Source: Deltaproteobacteria bacterium (GTDB taxonomy: Bacteria; Desulfobacterota; Binatia; Binatales; Binataceae). Taken from it: a DNA stretch of 34,498 bases. The stretch's first letter is position 1, and every line of letters starts with the position of its first letter. Made by a program: the position numbers and the translations under genes. A model generated the notes under the pieces. That model saw nothing but the letters and a program-made list of their open reading frames with translations, was not told where the DNA came from and ran no database searches. The stretch covers positions 1 through 34,498 of the forward strand of contig JAFAHS010000119.1 of NCBI GenBank assembly GCA_019237115.1, in the 5' to 3' direction. Shown in pieces: positions 24,193 through 32,143 of the stretch.

Positions 24193-25641
24193 CTAACGCA
24201 GACTGGCGACCACCCGGTCCATCGCCATCCCGAGCGATCCTTTTACGAGAACCACATCACCGTCTCGCAACTTCCCTGCGATCAGGCGTGCTGCCTCATC
24301 GCTGTCGCGGGCCGGCAAGCATTCCACGCCCCCCCGGGCGGGACGCTCGAGCACCCGGGCGAGCGCGGCCGTCATCTCGGGACCAACCGCAACGAATAGG
24401 GCGGGCCGCGAGGCCAGCACCGCCTCTATTGTTTCATCGTGGGAACTTGCGGAGAGTGCGCCGAGTTCCAGCATGTCACCCAGAATAATGAGGAGCCTTG
24501 CCTTTGAGTGCTCGGCCAGTTCGGTTGCGGTTGCGATCGCGGCGCGCATCGAAGGGGGTTGCGCATTGTAGCTGTCATCGATCACGAACCTCCCGTTTAG
24601 ATTTGCCAGGGCCAGTCTGCGCGAGACCGGACCGGCGGCAGAAAGCGCATTGCCAATGGTGCGCAGCTGATCACCCGAAAGAGCCTCCGGATTCATCGCG
24701 AGCACGCCCGCCACTGCGGCTGCGCAGTTCAAAGCCATCGCCGGCCCAAGCAGACCGATCTCAGTCACCAACAGCGGACTTTCGCCGCTCTTGACCAGTC
24801 GCGGGTTCACCTTGAGCGCGATTCTCGAGCGTCCGTTCTCCAGCACGGTACGGCTGGCGAGGCGGACATCGGCCTCGGAGGAGGTTCCGAAAGTCAGAAC
24901 GCTCAGACGAGGAGGTATGCGCGACCTGAGCAGCGGTTGTTCGGTCGAGACGATCGCAAACCGGCGCGCGGTGGAGAATATCGCGGCCTCCTCGTCGGCG
25001 ATTTCCTTAAGCGAGCCGAGGCCTTCGCTGTGCTCAATATCGACGTTGAGCACCAGCGCTGCGTCGGGTTCGACGATGCGGGCGAGCTGCGCGATCTCGC
25101 CACGCAGGTTGGTCCCGCATTCAATGATGGCCGCGCGATGCTCCCCGGAAAGGGTGAAGATCGTCATCGGGACACCGATACGATTGTTCAGGTTTCCCGG
25201 AGTTGCGAGCGTGGGGCCGAAGACCGCGCGGGCGGCTGCGGCCAGGAGTTCCTTGGTGGTCGTTTTTCCGGCGGCGCCGCCGATCGCGACAACGGGCAGG
25301 CGGCCTTCAGCACGAACCCGCTGCAGATGGCGGCGCGCCAGCGATCCGAGCGCAGCGAGCGTGTCCTCGACCGCGACGCACGGAAGCGACGCCAGTTCCC
25401 GGCCGCGCGACACCACCGCGGCGACGGCACCCCGCGCCGCGGCCTGCGTCAGATAGTCGTGACCGTCGGACGCGGCGCCCCTGAGTGCGACGAACAGCGC
25501 ACCGGGCCGCATCTCGCGAGTGTCGGTGCTTACCCCGGTCGTCGTCGCGCGCGCGTCGCCGCCAACCAGTTTTCCATCGGTTGCCGTGGCGATTTCGCCG
25601 AGCGTGAATGCACATCGGTTCGACGGAATCGTGGTGGCCAT
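24193..25641 (-). CDS. murF: UDP-N-acetylmuramoyl-tripeptide--D-alanyl-D-alanine ligase
   Basis: 482 residues, slightly longer than E. coli MurF. The N-terminal domain has GVSTDTREMRPGALFVAL (36-53), which binds the UMP part of the substrate. The ATP loop is GGAAGKTTTKE (121-131), followed by the MurF signature TPGNLNNRIGVP (147-158). The central domain carries the Mg-site IIECGTNLRGEIAQL, and the C-terminal domain has DDSYNAQPPSMRAAI. It adds D-Ala-D-Ala to the UDP-MurNAc-tripeptide in the cytoplasm, the last soluble step of peptidoglycan precursor synthesis. No other dcw-cluster gene is near. It is divergent from purE and leads the orphan ABC ATPase gene. Confidence 0.93.
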   Translation of the reverse strand: MATTIPSNRCAFTLGEIATATDGKLVGGDARATTTGVSTDTREMRPGALFVALRGAASDGHDYLTQAAARGAVAAVVSRGRELASLPCVAVEDTLAALGSLARRHLQRVRAEGRLPVVAIGGAAGKTTTKELLAAAARAVFGPTLATPGNLNNRIGVPMTIFTLSGEHRAAIIECGTNLRGEIAQLARIVEPDAALVLNVDIEHSEGLGSLKEIADEEAAIFSTARRFAIVSTEQPLLRSRIPPRLSVLTFGTSSEADVRLASRTVLENGRSRIALKVNPRLVKSGESPLLVTEIGLLGPAMALNCAAAVAGVLAMNPEALSGDQLRTIGNALSAAGPVSRRLALANLNGRFVIDDSYNAQPPSMRAAIATATELAEHSKARLLIILGDMLELGALSASSHDETIEAVLASRPALFVAVGPEMTAALARVLERPARGGVECLPARDSDEAARLIAGKLRDGDVVLVKGSLGMAMDRVVASLR

Positions 25642-25760
25642 GCGGCATCATATTGCCGAATTCGAATCGCCGCTCATACAGGGCGGTGCGGCCTTGACAA
25701 CCAGGGCACACGGGATGACCCTCGCTCTTCAGTCACACACCAGTCGGAGGGTGGGCGGAA

Positions 25761-26255
25761 ATGGCTTCGAGGGAGACGCCGCTGGTCGGCGTAATCATGG
25801 GCAGCAAGAGTGATTGGGAATACATGGCGGCGGCGGCCGAGACCATGACCGAACTTAAAGTTCCACATGAAGTTAGGGTGCTGTCCGCGCATCGCACGCC
25901 GGACCTGACCCTGGAATATTCGGCGCGCGCCGCCGAGCGCGGCCTGCGCGCAATCATCGCGGGGGCGGGCGGGGCCGCCCATCTGGCGGGTGTGATCGCG
26001 GCCAAGACCATTCTGCCGGTGATCGGCGTGCCGATGCCCACCACGTCCTTGAACGGGATGGATTCGTTGCTGTCGATCGTCCAGATGCCGAAGGGCGTGC
26101 CGGTCGCAACCATGGCGATAGGAAGGCCGGGAGCCGCCAACGCGGGGCTCTTCGCCGCCCAGATAATCGGGCTCGGCGACCCCGAACTGGCCCAGCGGCT
26201 TAAGGCGTGGCGCGAGGCGCGCGCCCAGGAACTCCTGCAACAGAAGCTGCCCTGA
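25761..26255 (+). CDS. purE: N5-carboxyaminoimidazole ribonucleotide mutase (PurE)
   Basis: 164 residues, normal class I PurE length. Phosphate-binding GVIMGSKSDWEYM (10-22), catalytic His in LSAHRTPD (42-49), AGAGGAAHLAGV (67-78) and the VPMPTTSLNGMDSLLSIVQM segment are all conserved. It converts N5-CAIR to CAIR in purine synthesis. The partner purK is not visible here. GGAGG lies 10 bases before the ATG. It is followed after 10 bases by the D-threonine-aldolase-like gene, so the two are cotranscribed. The 119-base gap to murF must hold both divergent promoters. Confidence 0.96.
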   Translation: MASRETPLVGVIMGSKSDWEYMAAAAETMTELKVPHEVRVLSAHRTPDLTLEYSARAAERGLRAIIAGAGGAAHLAGVIAAKTILPVIGVPMPTTSLNGMDSLLSIVQMPKGVPVATMAIGRPGAANAGLFAAQIIGLGDPELAQRLKAWREARAQELLQQKLP

Positions 26256-26265
26256 GCGTCGCGTT

Positions 26266-27327
26266 ATGCACAAGTCCGATATCGACACGCCTGCGTTGAT
26301 TCTCGACCTTGACCTCGTCGAGGACAACATAGCCAGGATGGGGGAATATTTTCGCGGTCGGCCGCAAAAACTACGGCCTCATTTCAAGACGCCCAAGACA
26401 CCCGAGATCGCCCGGCGCCAACTGGCCGCCGGCGCGATCGGAATCACTGCGGCGAAGCTGGGCGAGGCCGAGGTGCTGGCACGGGCCGGATTGGGGCCGA
26501 TTCTCATAGCCAATCAGATCGCAGGCGTAACCAAGATCGATCGCCTCTTCGCGATCGCCGCGCGGGTTGACACGATCGCGACGGTGGAGAGCGAATTCAA
26601 CATCCATGAGCTTGAGCGCGGTTGTGCGCGTGCCGGTCGCGCCATCGATGTAATCATCGAGGTAGATACCGGAATGCATCGCTGTGGCACCGACTCGCCC
26701 GCCGAGACGGTCGAGTTGGCAAAGAGAATAGGACGCGGCCCGCTCAACTATCGCGGCGTCATGGGCTATGAAGGCCACGCGGTGCTGTTGCCGGATCGCG
26801 AGAAGCGCGAGACCACCGCGCGGGAGGCGCTTACCGTTCTGAGTCGCCATGTCGCAGCGCTCAGGGGCGCGGGACTGCCGCCCGCCATCGTGAGCGCGGG
26901 CGGAACCGGGACTTACGATATAGCCGGTTCATGGCCGGACGTGACTGAAGTTCAGGCCGGCTCATACGTCTTTATGGATGGAGCCTATCGCCGGGTACGA
27001 CCCGATTTAGGTATGTCGGCGCTGACCCTGCTTACCACCGTTATCTCGCGGCGAGGCGACCGAATGATCATCGATGCGGGTATGAAATCGCTGACCAATG
27101 AATTTGGTCCGCCGGCGGGCAAAACCCTCCCGCTCAAGGTCGCGCGGTTGTCGGAAGAACACGGTCATTTGGCCGCTGGCGATCTGGAAATTGCGCCTGG
27201 AACTAAAATCGAAGTGGTGCCGAGTCACGGAGATACCACCATAAATTTACACAGCGAATATTATGTCGTGCGAGGGGACGAGGTAGTGGCGATCTGGCCG
27301 ATCGAAGGCGCACGCGCATATAGATGA
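26266..27327 (+). CDS. D-threonine aldolase / D-serine dehydratase-like PLP enzyme
   Basis: 353 residues with the alanine-racemase-type barrel of the DSD1/D-threonine aldolase family. PLP-binding Lys41 lies in RPHFKTPKTPEIA, IEVDTGMHRCG is the strand with the pyridoxal contacts, and SAGGTGTYDIAG is the phosphate-binding loop. The metal site typical of the family is at the C-terminus, VPSHGDTTINLHSEYY; His is present, but the usual Cys next to it is Gly-Asp, so metal specificity may differ. It probably cleaves or dehydrates a D-beta-hydroxy amino acid. It shares an operon with purE upstream and with the small exported protein downstream (ATGA overlap). Confidence 0.88.
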   Translation: MHKSDIDTPALILDLDLVEDNIARMGEYFRGRPQKLRPHFKTPKTPEIARRQLAAGAIGITAAKLGEAEVLARAGLGPILIANQIAGVTKIDRLFAIAARVDTIATVESEFNIHELERGCARAGRAIDVIIEVDTGMHRCGTDSPAETVELAKRIGRGPLNYRGVMGYEGHAVLLPDREKRETTAREALTVLSRHVAALRGAGLPPAIVSAGGTGTYDIAGSWPDVTEVQAGSYVFMDGAYRRVRPDLGMSALTLLTTVISRRGDRMIIDAGMKSLTNEFGPPAGKTLPLKVARLSEEHGHLAAGDLEIAPGTKIEVVPSHGDTTINLHSEYYVVRGDEVVAIWPIEGARAYR

Positions 27328-27974
27328 GGGACTCATCTCGAAAGGCGGTCGCCGGGCTGGTCTTCGCCGTGCTGACGATGCCGGCGTACGCGGGCATCTC
27401 GGTGGCGACCGAAATCAAAACCCTGGGTCGGCTTAAGATTCCGCCCGACGCCGCGGTCATGTCGGTCTGTACCGACCCGGTGGTTCAGCAAGTGCTCAGC
27501 GAGGACCTTCGCGGGCACCCACGTTCGGGCGTTCCGATCATGGTAACGGTCACGGTGAATGCACGCGCACTGGCTCCAGGGGTTTCTATCCAGGACTTGT
27601 CGCCGGGTGATCCCTCGGTCGCCGAGATGCTCAAGGATCTGGGAGCGCAACCACCGCCGCTGGGTGATACCGGCGATAAGCCCCTCGAGGACCCGTACAC
27701 CTCAATGGCGCGCCGCCAGACCCTGAACCACGAGGACCCGATGACGCAACAGTTCCAGGCCTACCTGAACCGTCGCGAGGAGGCGGCAAATCCGCCCTCT
27801 TCGTACGACAAGATTCCAACCAACCAACTGTACCAGACGGCGATCGTCGCCCGCGCATCGGCCTCTGATTCGGCGAGCGAGCTTAAGGTCGTCGCGCTGG
27901 TGGAGGCGGGTGACGATGTGGAGAAAGGCAAGCGGCTGGTCGCGGAAGCAATCGCGGACGCGATTCTCCATTAA
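27324..27974 (+). CDS. Small exported protein of unknown function
   Basis: 216 residues whose ATG overlaps the upstream stop as ATGA. The signal peptide ends AVLTMPAYAG, so the mature protein is periplasmic or secreted. About 30-75 is a folded part with KIPPDAAVMSVCTDPVVQQV and GVPIMVTVTVNARALAPGVS. Then comes a Pro/Asp-rich linker, and a C-terminal stretch (ASASDSASELKVVALVEAGD) with strand-helix character. I recognise no family. Coupling to the D-threonine-aldolase-like gene is seen in the sequence; any functional link is inference. Confidence 0.7.
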   Translation: MRDSSRKAVAGLVFAVLTMPAYAGISVATEIKTLGRLKIPPDAAVMSVCTDPVVQQVLSEDLRGHPRSGVPIMVTVTVNARALAPGVSIQDLSPGDPSVAEMLKDLGAQPPPLGDTGDKPLEDPYTSMARRQTLNHEDPMTQQFQAYLNRREEAANPPSSYDKIPTNQLYQTAIVARASASDSASELKVVALVEAGDDVEKGKRLVAEAIADAILH

Positions 27975-28046
27975 ACGTAACGCGCCTCTGTTCGCGCGCG
28001 AGTTGATCAATTGTCTGAAGCTTCCGGCGGAAGCGGCGCGGGCTGG

Positions 28047-28628
28047 TTATAAAGATGCCGCCGCCGGCACGACCCGGCTTTCAAATGGGACATCTGGCGC
28101 GCGGTCCGGGTTTGTGGCTTGCCAAAGCGGAGACGGAGGTGCCACCGGGGACTCACTCTTCAAGGACCCCCGCTGCGAAAGATGGAGCAGGTCCCGCAGG
28201 GCCGCCTGTTTCTTCACTATCAGGAAGCCGGTTACCGCCCCGACTAGCAGGACGATCACCAGAATGAGGTAGCGCCCGGCGCCAGACCTGCGTTCCTTGG
28301 TGATCATCGGAATCGGTTCGCTGGTCTTTGCGGCGGTGTTTTCCGCCTTTTGCACGTCGTGCACGAAGCGCGAAGCAACGTCCTCGGGGTCGAGTCCTAC
28401 AAAAGCGGCGTAGCGGCGCACGAACGGGAGCAGGTAGAGCTGGTCGGAGATGAGACCGTAGTCGTCGGTCTCGATCGCTCGGATGTAGTGAGGAGGGATG
28501 TGGGTTTCGGCGGCGACCTGCTCGGGCGTGTAGCCGCCGGTCTTGCGCGCCTCGGTGAGAAACTGGCCGAGACTTGTCTCACCACGGGTGCCGCCAACTC
28601 CCGCGATTTGCGTCTTCGCTTCAGCCAC
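28047..28628 (-). CDS. RodZ-like helix-turn-helix membrane protein
   Basis: 193 residues from the GTG at 28628, chosen because GGGGAGG lies six bases upstream; a TTG eight codons earlier is less likely. The cytoplasmic HTH_25 domain (about 18-85) has SLGQFLTEARKTGGYTPEQV, AAETHIPPHYIRAIETDDYG and LPFVRRYAAFVGLDPE, as in RodZ. A single membrane helix YLILVIVLLVGAVTGFLIV follows at about 120-138. The periplasmic part is only about 55 residues and proline-rich, much shorter than RodZ of E. coli. It may link envelope synthesis to the cytoskeleton. It is the last gene of the operon with the TPR lipoprotein and the GT39 enzyme. Confidence 0.8.
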   Translation of the reverse strand: MAEAKTQIAGVGGTRGETSLGQFLTEARKTGGYTPEQVAAETHIPPHYIRAIETDDYGLISDQLYLLPFVRRYAAFVGLDPEDVASRFVHDVQKAENTAAKTSEPIPMITKERRSGAGRYLILVIVLLVGAVTGFLIVKKQAALRDLLHLSQRGSLKSESPVAPPSPLWQATNPDRAPDVPFESRVVPAAASL

Positions 28629-28666
28629 CTGCTGCCTCCCCGCCTTTTGCAAGGACCCTCCGAGAA

Positions 28667-29161
28667 CTAGCTGCCCGATTGGCCACCTGCTCCGGTGCCC
28701 CCTTGAATTCCACCACTCTCGAGCCTGCGCAGGTTCTCGCGCGCATCTCGCACGTAACTTGGATCGGGTTGACCCGCGTATCCCGCACCCATGCTCCCGT
28801 ATTTAATCGCGTCTCGCCAGTTGCGCTGCTGAAAGGAAAGCATGCCCAGGTAGTCGTAGGCCGGCGCGTAGGTCGGAAAGTAGTCGATCGCGCGGTGGAA
28901 ATCTTCGCTCGCCGCAATCATTGCACCGCTCTGATAGGACTTCACACCGCGCTGGGTAAAGATCTGGGCGGCAAGATTTTTCAGGGTAAGGTTGTCGGGG
29001 TCGTGGGCCAGCGCTGCCTGGACATCATTCGCGGCGTCATCAAGTCGGCCTTCCGCCAGAGCTCGTTGCGCGGAGTCCTGGTTTATCGGAGCGCAGCCCT
29101 GTAATGCGATTGTCAAAGCAATTGCGGTGAGCCACGGGCGTATGACCTTTGCCGCAAACAT
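28667..29161 (-). CDS. TPR-containing lipoprotein
   Basis: 164 residues from the ATG at 29161, preceded by AAAGGGCGG; the frame is open 144 bases further, inside the upstream gene. The signal peptide ends in the lipobox LQGC, lipidated at Cys23. Two to three TPR units follow: ALAEGRLDDAANDVQAALAH, then KNLAAQIFTQRGVKSYQSG with AIDYFP, and a last unit PAYDYLGMLSFQQRNWRDAI. The C-terminus is Gly-rich. TPR lipoproteins act as scaffolds in envelope complexes. It starts 10 bases after the GT39 stop and ends about 40 bases before the RodZ-like start. Confidence 0.82.
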   Translation of the reverse strand: MFAAKVIRPWLTAIALTIALQGCAPINQDSAQRALAEGRLDDAANDVQAALAHDPDNLTLKNLAAQIFTQRGVKSYQSGAMIAASEDFHRAIDYFPTYAPAYDYLGMLSFQQRNWRDAIKYGSMGAGYAGQPDPSYVRDARENLRRLESGGIQGGTGAGGQSGS

Positions 29162-29171
29162 TCCGCCCTTT

Positions 29172-30941
29172 CTAACTACAGGCCAGCCGCGTCGAATCCA
29201 AGTGCCTCCGGTTAAGCTGTCCGGTCGTGCCGGCGGGAGCATTGCGATCTTCCCGGACCTCACATCCCGCCGCAACGTGGGACACTTCCTGATTGTAGAG
29301 CGCAAGCTTCTTACCTTCGCAACCGATAATGCGCGGCGCGGGATTCAAGGTTTTGCTCAATTCGGCGAGGTCCGCGCGGTTAGCGATCAACACGACACAG
29401 CGGTTCGATGCCCACACGTCACGGAGCTTGGCGGCGGTGCCGACAAATCCAGCGCGTTCATCGGGGGTCCGTGCAAAAGGGGCGAGCTCGCCCCAGTACT
29501 GGACCAGAATCTCGCGCCGTCCCGTATAGAAGGGCAGCGCCTGCACGAAGTGACGGTACGAGACCAGCAGGCAACCTTCGTAGGGCTGGATTTGACGAGC
29601 CAGATCGCGATAGCTGATGGTGGCTCCCGAGTGAATCCTGGCCCTCTGTCCAAGCCAGCTCGTGGTCGCCATAGCCAACGCGATGGCGGCAAACACATAG
29701 CCGACACGGTTGGTTCTAGCGGCAAGCGCCCAGGCCGCGATTGCGCCGGCCGCGACCACTACGGCGATGGCGGTGCCATCCAGTGCGATCGTCAATCCAA
29801 TCCTGGCCCGTATCGTCACGAGCACGATGATCGCTACCGCGCCGATCGCAAGATTGAGCAGCGCAAAGCGGCCCATGAGTCTTGTGCGTTGCTCGCGGTT
29901 CGTCGCGCCCAGACGGGCCAGCGCCAGGCCGGAAACCATGGCAATCGGAGGCAACGCCGGGAGGATGTAGGAGCCGAGCTTGGAGCGCGGAATTGAGAAA
30001 AAGACGAAAATGAGCGTGAACCAGACCGCAAGCAATCGCAGCGCAGACCGGTTCTTGCGCTGATGCGCTTCGGGCAACTCGCGGACGGCATGGATTCCCA
30101 GCGGAACGAAAAACAGCCAGGGCCAGGTTCCGGCCACCACGATGGGAATAAAAAAGTACGGCCCCCATGCGTGTTCGCGCGATGAGACGAACCGCTCCAG
30201 ATGCTCGTGCACGAAGAAGAAGCTCAGGAACCCGGGATTTCGTATCGCGGCCAAAAGGAACCATGGTGCGACGATAACCGCATACTCGGCGACGCAGCTT
30301 AGCAGGGGCATGCGGCGCACTTCGCGTCCCCGCCCTTCGAGCACGATCCAGGTAAGGGCGATAGCGCCACCCAGTACCAGCGCCACGGGGCCCTTGGCGA
30401 GTGTGCCGAGCGCCAGCATCGCCGAGGCAATCCACATCCAGGCGCGACCCATGCCGCCGCCAAAATCGGGACGCTCCGCGGCCAAGTAAAACGCCCCCAC
30501 CGCGGCGGTCAGAAAAAAAGCCAACGCAGGGTCGAGCGTGGCAAAGCGCGCGAATGCGAAGACCAGCGGACACAGAGCGAGCACGAGTGCTCCGGCGAAC
30601 CCGGCAGCGGCCCCGAACATTGCCTCGCCAATCAGGCAGGTGGCTGCGACCTGTCCGATCGTAAACAGAGCCGCGGGGAGCCGTACCGCAAACTCATTGG
30701 CTCCGAACAAGCGTATCGCAGCTGCCTCCGCCCAATACACCAGCGGCGGCTTCTCGAAATAGCGGACCAGGTCGTCGCGCGGGGTGATGTAGTCGCCGGA
30801 GACCACCATCTCCCGGGCAACTTCCGCGTAGCGACCCTCATCAGGCTCCCACAGCGCGGGGGCACCCAGGCCGGGCAGGTAGAGCAACGCCGCGATCAGA
30901 GCAGCCAGTGCGACGCGAGACGACCTGGTGGGCGCTTGCAT
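29172..30941 (-). CDS. ArnT-like GT39 glycosyltransferase
   Basis: 589 residues from the ATG at 30941; the much longer open frame upstream has no hydrophobic or family-like content and lies antisense to the dioxygenase gene. The N-terminus LWEPDEGRYAEVAREMV (30-46) holds the catalytic Asp34-Glu35. FEKPPLVYWAEA (near 62) is the second ArnT motif. About twelve membrane helices follow, then a periplasmic C-terminal domain of about 140 residues (SYRHFVQALPFYTGRREILV). It should transfer a sugar from undecaprenyl phosphate to lipid A or another envelope acceptor. It is the first gene of the TPR lipoprotein/RodZ-like operon; the ArnC-like GT2 gene is 2.5 kb away on the other strand. Confidence 0.92.
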   Translation of the reverse strand: MQAPTRSSRVALAALIAALLYLPGLGAPALWEPDEGRYAEVAREMVVSGDYITPRDDLVRYFEKPPLVYWAEAAAIRLFGANEFAVRLPAALFTIGQVAATCLIGEAMFGAAAGFAGALVLALCPLVFAFARFATLDPALAFFLTAAVGAFYLAAERPDFGGGMGRAWMWIASAMLALGTLAKGPVALVLGGAIALTWIVLEGRGREVRRMPLLSCVAEYAVIVAPWFLLAAIRNPGFLSFFFVHEHLERFVSSREHAWGPYFFIPIVVAGTWPWLFFVPLGIHAVRELPEAHQRKNRSALRLLAVWFTLIFVFFSIPRSKLGSYILPALPPIAMVSGLALARLGATNREQRTRLMGRFALLNLAIGAVAIIVLVTIRARIGLTIALDGTAIAVVVAAGAIAAWALAARTNRVGYVFAAIALAMATTSWLGQRARIHSGATISYRDLARQIQPYEGCLLVSYRHFVQALPFYTGRREILVQYWGELAPFARTPDERAGFVGTAAKLRDVWASNRCVVLIANRADLAELSKTLNPAPRIIGCEGKKLALYNQEVSHVAAGCEVREDRNAPAGTTGQLNRRHLDSTRLACS

Positions 30942-31195
30942 AACCCCACGAGTCTTCCGGCGTCCGCAGGCCACGTCAACGGCGTAAAGTCCGGTTCCAC
31001 ACGAACTCCGCTTCCTGCGGAGGCCGGTTGACACGCGTAATGGCGCCGATAAGAATTGGGTCGAGCATATCTGAGCCTGAGCTCGAGCGATCGAGCCACG
31101 CCAGCAGCAGCACGGAGACGCTCCGCGCACGTCCGGCCGAAATTCTGAGTCGGCTGGACTGGCACGGAGCGTTTGGCGTTTTTGGGAGGAATCTG

Positions 31196-32008
31196 ATGAA
31201 CGATCAAAACAATCCCGACGTAGGTGGACTAATGATGCAACGGCGTCGTGAGTTTGACGATACTGGGTTGCTGCGTCTGCCCAGTGCGATACCCGAGCCT
31301 CAAGCGTGCGCCATGCGCGAGAAATTGTGGGCCGAGCTTGAGAAGAAATATCACTTTCGGCCGGATGCACCCGAAGGGTGGCGCGAAGGACAGGTTTTTG
31401 GTTTGCAACAGGTGGGGCGGGCAGGCGGGTTCGCCGGCATGATGAGCCCCGCTCTGTGCGCGGTGCTCGACGATCTCTTTGCGCCGGACGGATGGGAGCG
31501 GCCTGCGCAGTGGGGAACTCCTTTGGTCACCTTCCCGTTCCGTGGGCGACGGTGGGAGGTGCCCCACCAAACCTGGCATCTGGACACATATGGAGGGCTC
31601 GGCGTTCAGCGTACGTTGGGTGAGGTAACCGTCTTCGCTTTTTTGGATTCGGTCTGCGCCCAGGGTGGGGCAACGGTTGCGGTTATCGGAACCCATAGAC
31701 TGATTCACGAACTTTCGGCTGGCAGCAAAACGAAAATTCGCTCTGCCGATGGACGCAGGTTACTTGCGCAGATCCACCCGTGGCTGAGGGACCTGTGGTC
31801 GGAAGAAGATTCGGAGACCCGCAAACAACGGTTTATGGAGGAAGGCGCGGTGGTGCGCGGTGTCCCGGTCAAAGTCGTCGAGATTACCGGCCAAGCCGGG
31901 GACATCGTGGTGATGCATTCCAGCGTTCTACATACCCCGTCGCTCAATTGCTGCGGGAAGCCGCGCATCGTGGTGCGGCAGAGCGTCATTCGGGCAAAGA
32001 CCCGGTAA
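31196..32008 (+). CDS. Phytanoyl-CoA dioxygenase (PhyH)-like oxygenase
   Basis: 270 residues from the ATG at 31196, preceded by GGGAGGA at 31184-31190; the frame is open 168 bases further. Fe(II)/2-oxoglutarate residues are visible: His128 and Asp130 in TWHLDTYGG, distal His246 in MHSSVLHTPSLN (His241 is an alternative), and a 2-oxoglutarate-binding Arg near 257-261 in PRIVVRQS. The metal triad is complete, so it should hydroxylate or oxidise a small organic substrate. The family covers phytanoyl-CoA, ectoine, natural-product and halogenation enzymes; no further choice is possible. The glycosidase-like gene starts 135 bases later on the same strand. Confidence 0.87.
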   Translation: MNDQNNPDVGGLMMQRRREFDDTGLLRLPSAIPEPQACAMREKLWAELEKKYHFRPDAPEGWREGQVFGLQQVGRAGGFAGMMSPALCAVLDDLFAPDGWERPAQWGTPLVTFPFRGRRWEVPHQTWHLDTYGGLGVQRTLGEVTVFAFLDSVCAQGGATVAVIGTHRLIHELSAGSKTKIRSADGRRLLAQIHPWLRDLWSEEDSETRKQRFMEEGAVVRGVPVKVVEITGQAGDIVVMHSSVLHTPSLNCCGKPRIVVRQSVIRAKTR

Positions 32009-32143
32009 ATTCCGGATCGGAGAATCGCAAATGCTTGCGCCTTGGCGCGACGAGGCCGCTCCGCCCGCCTTCGGAGCTTCGCTGAATGCAAGATGCCGGC
32101 GCGAGGGTAGGGCACGTCGCGTCGAAGACGAGACGGTGGTGCG

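Noticed and set aside
25694..25722. TTGACA promoter box ahead of purE
   Set aside because: Perfect -35 hexamer, but the sequence 17 bases later (GACCCT) is not a credible -10 box.
24937..25794. 285-codon plus-strand open frame
   Set aside because: Antisense to murF and overlapping the purE start; no recognisable motifs.
30942..31370. N-terminal extension of the ArnT-like protein by 143 residues
   Set aside because: The extension is not family-like and would overlap the start of the divergent dioxygenase gene; the ATG at 30941 gives a normal ArnT start.
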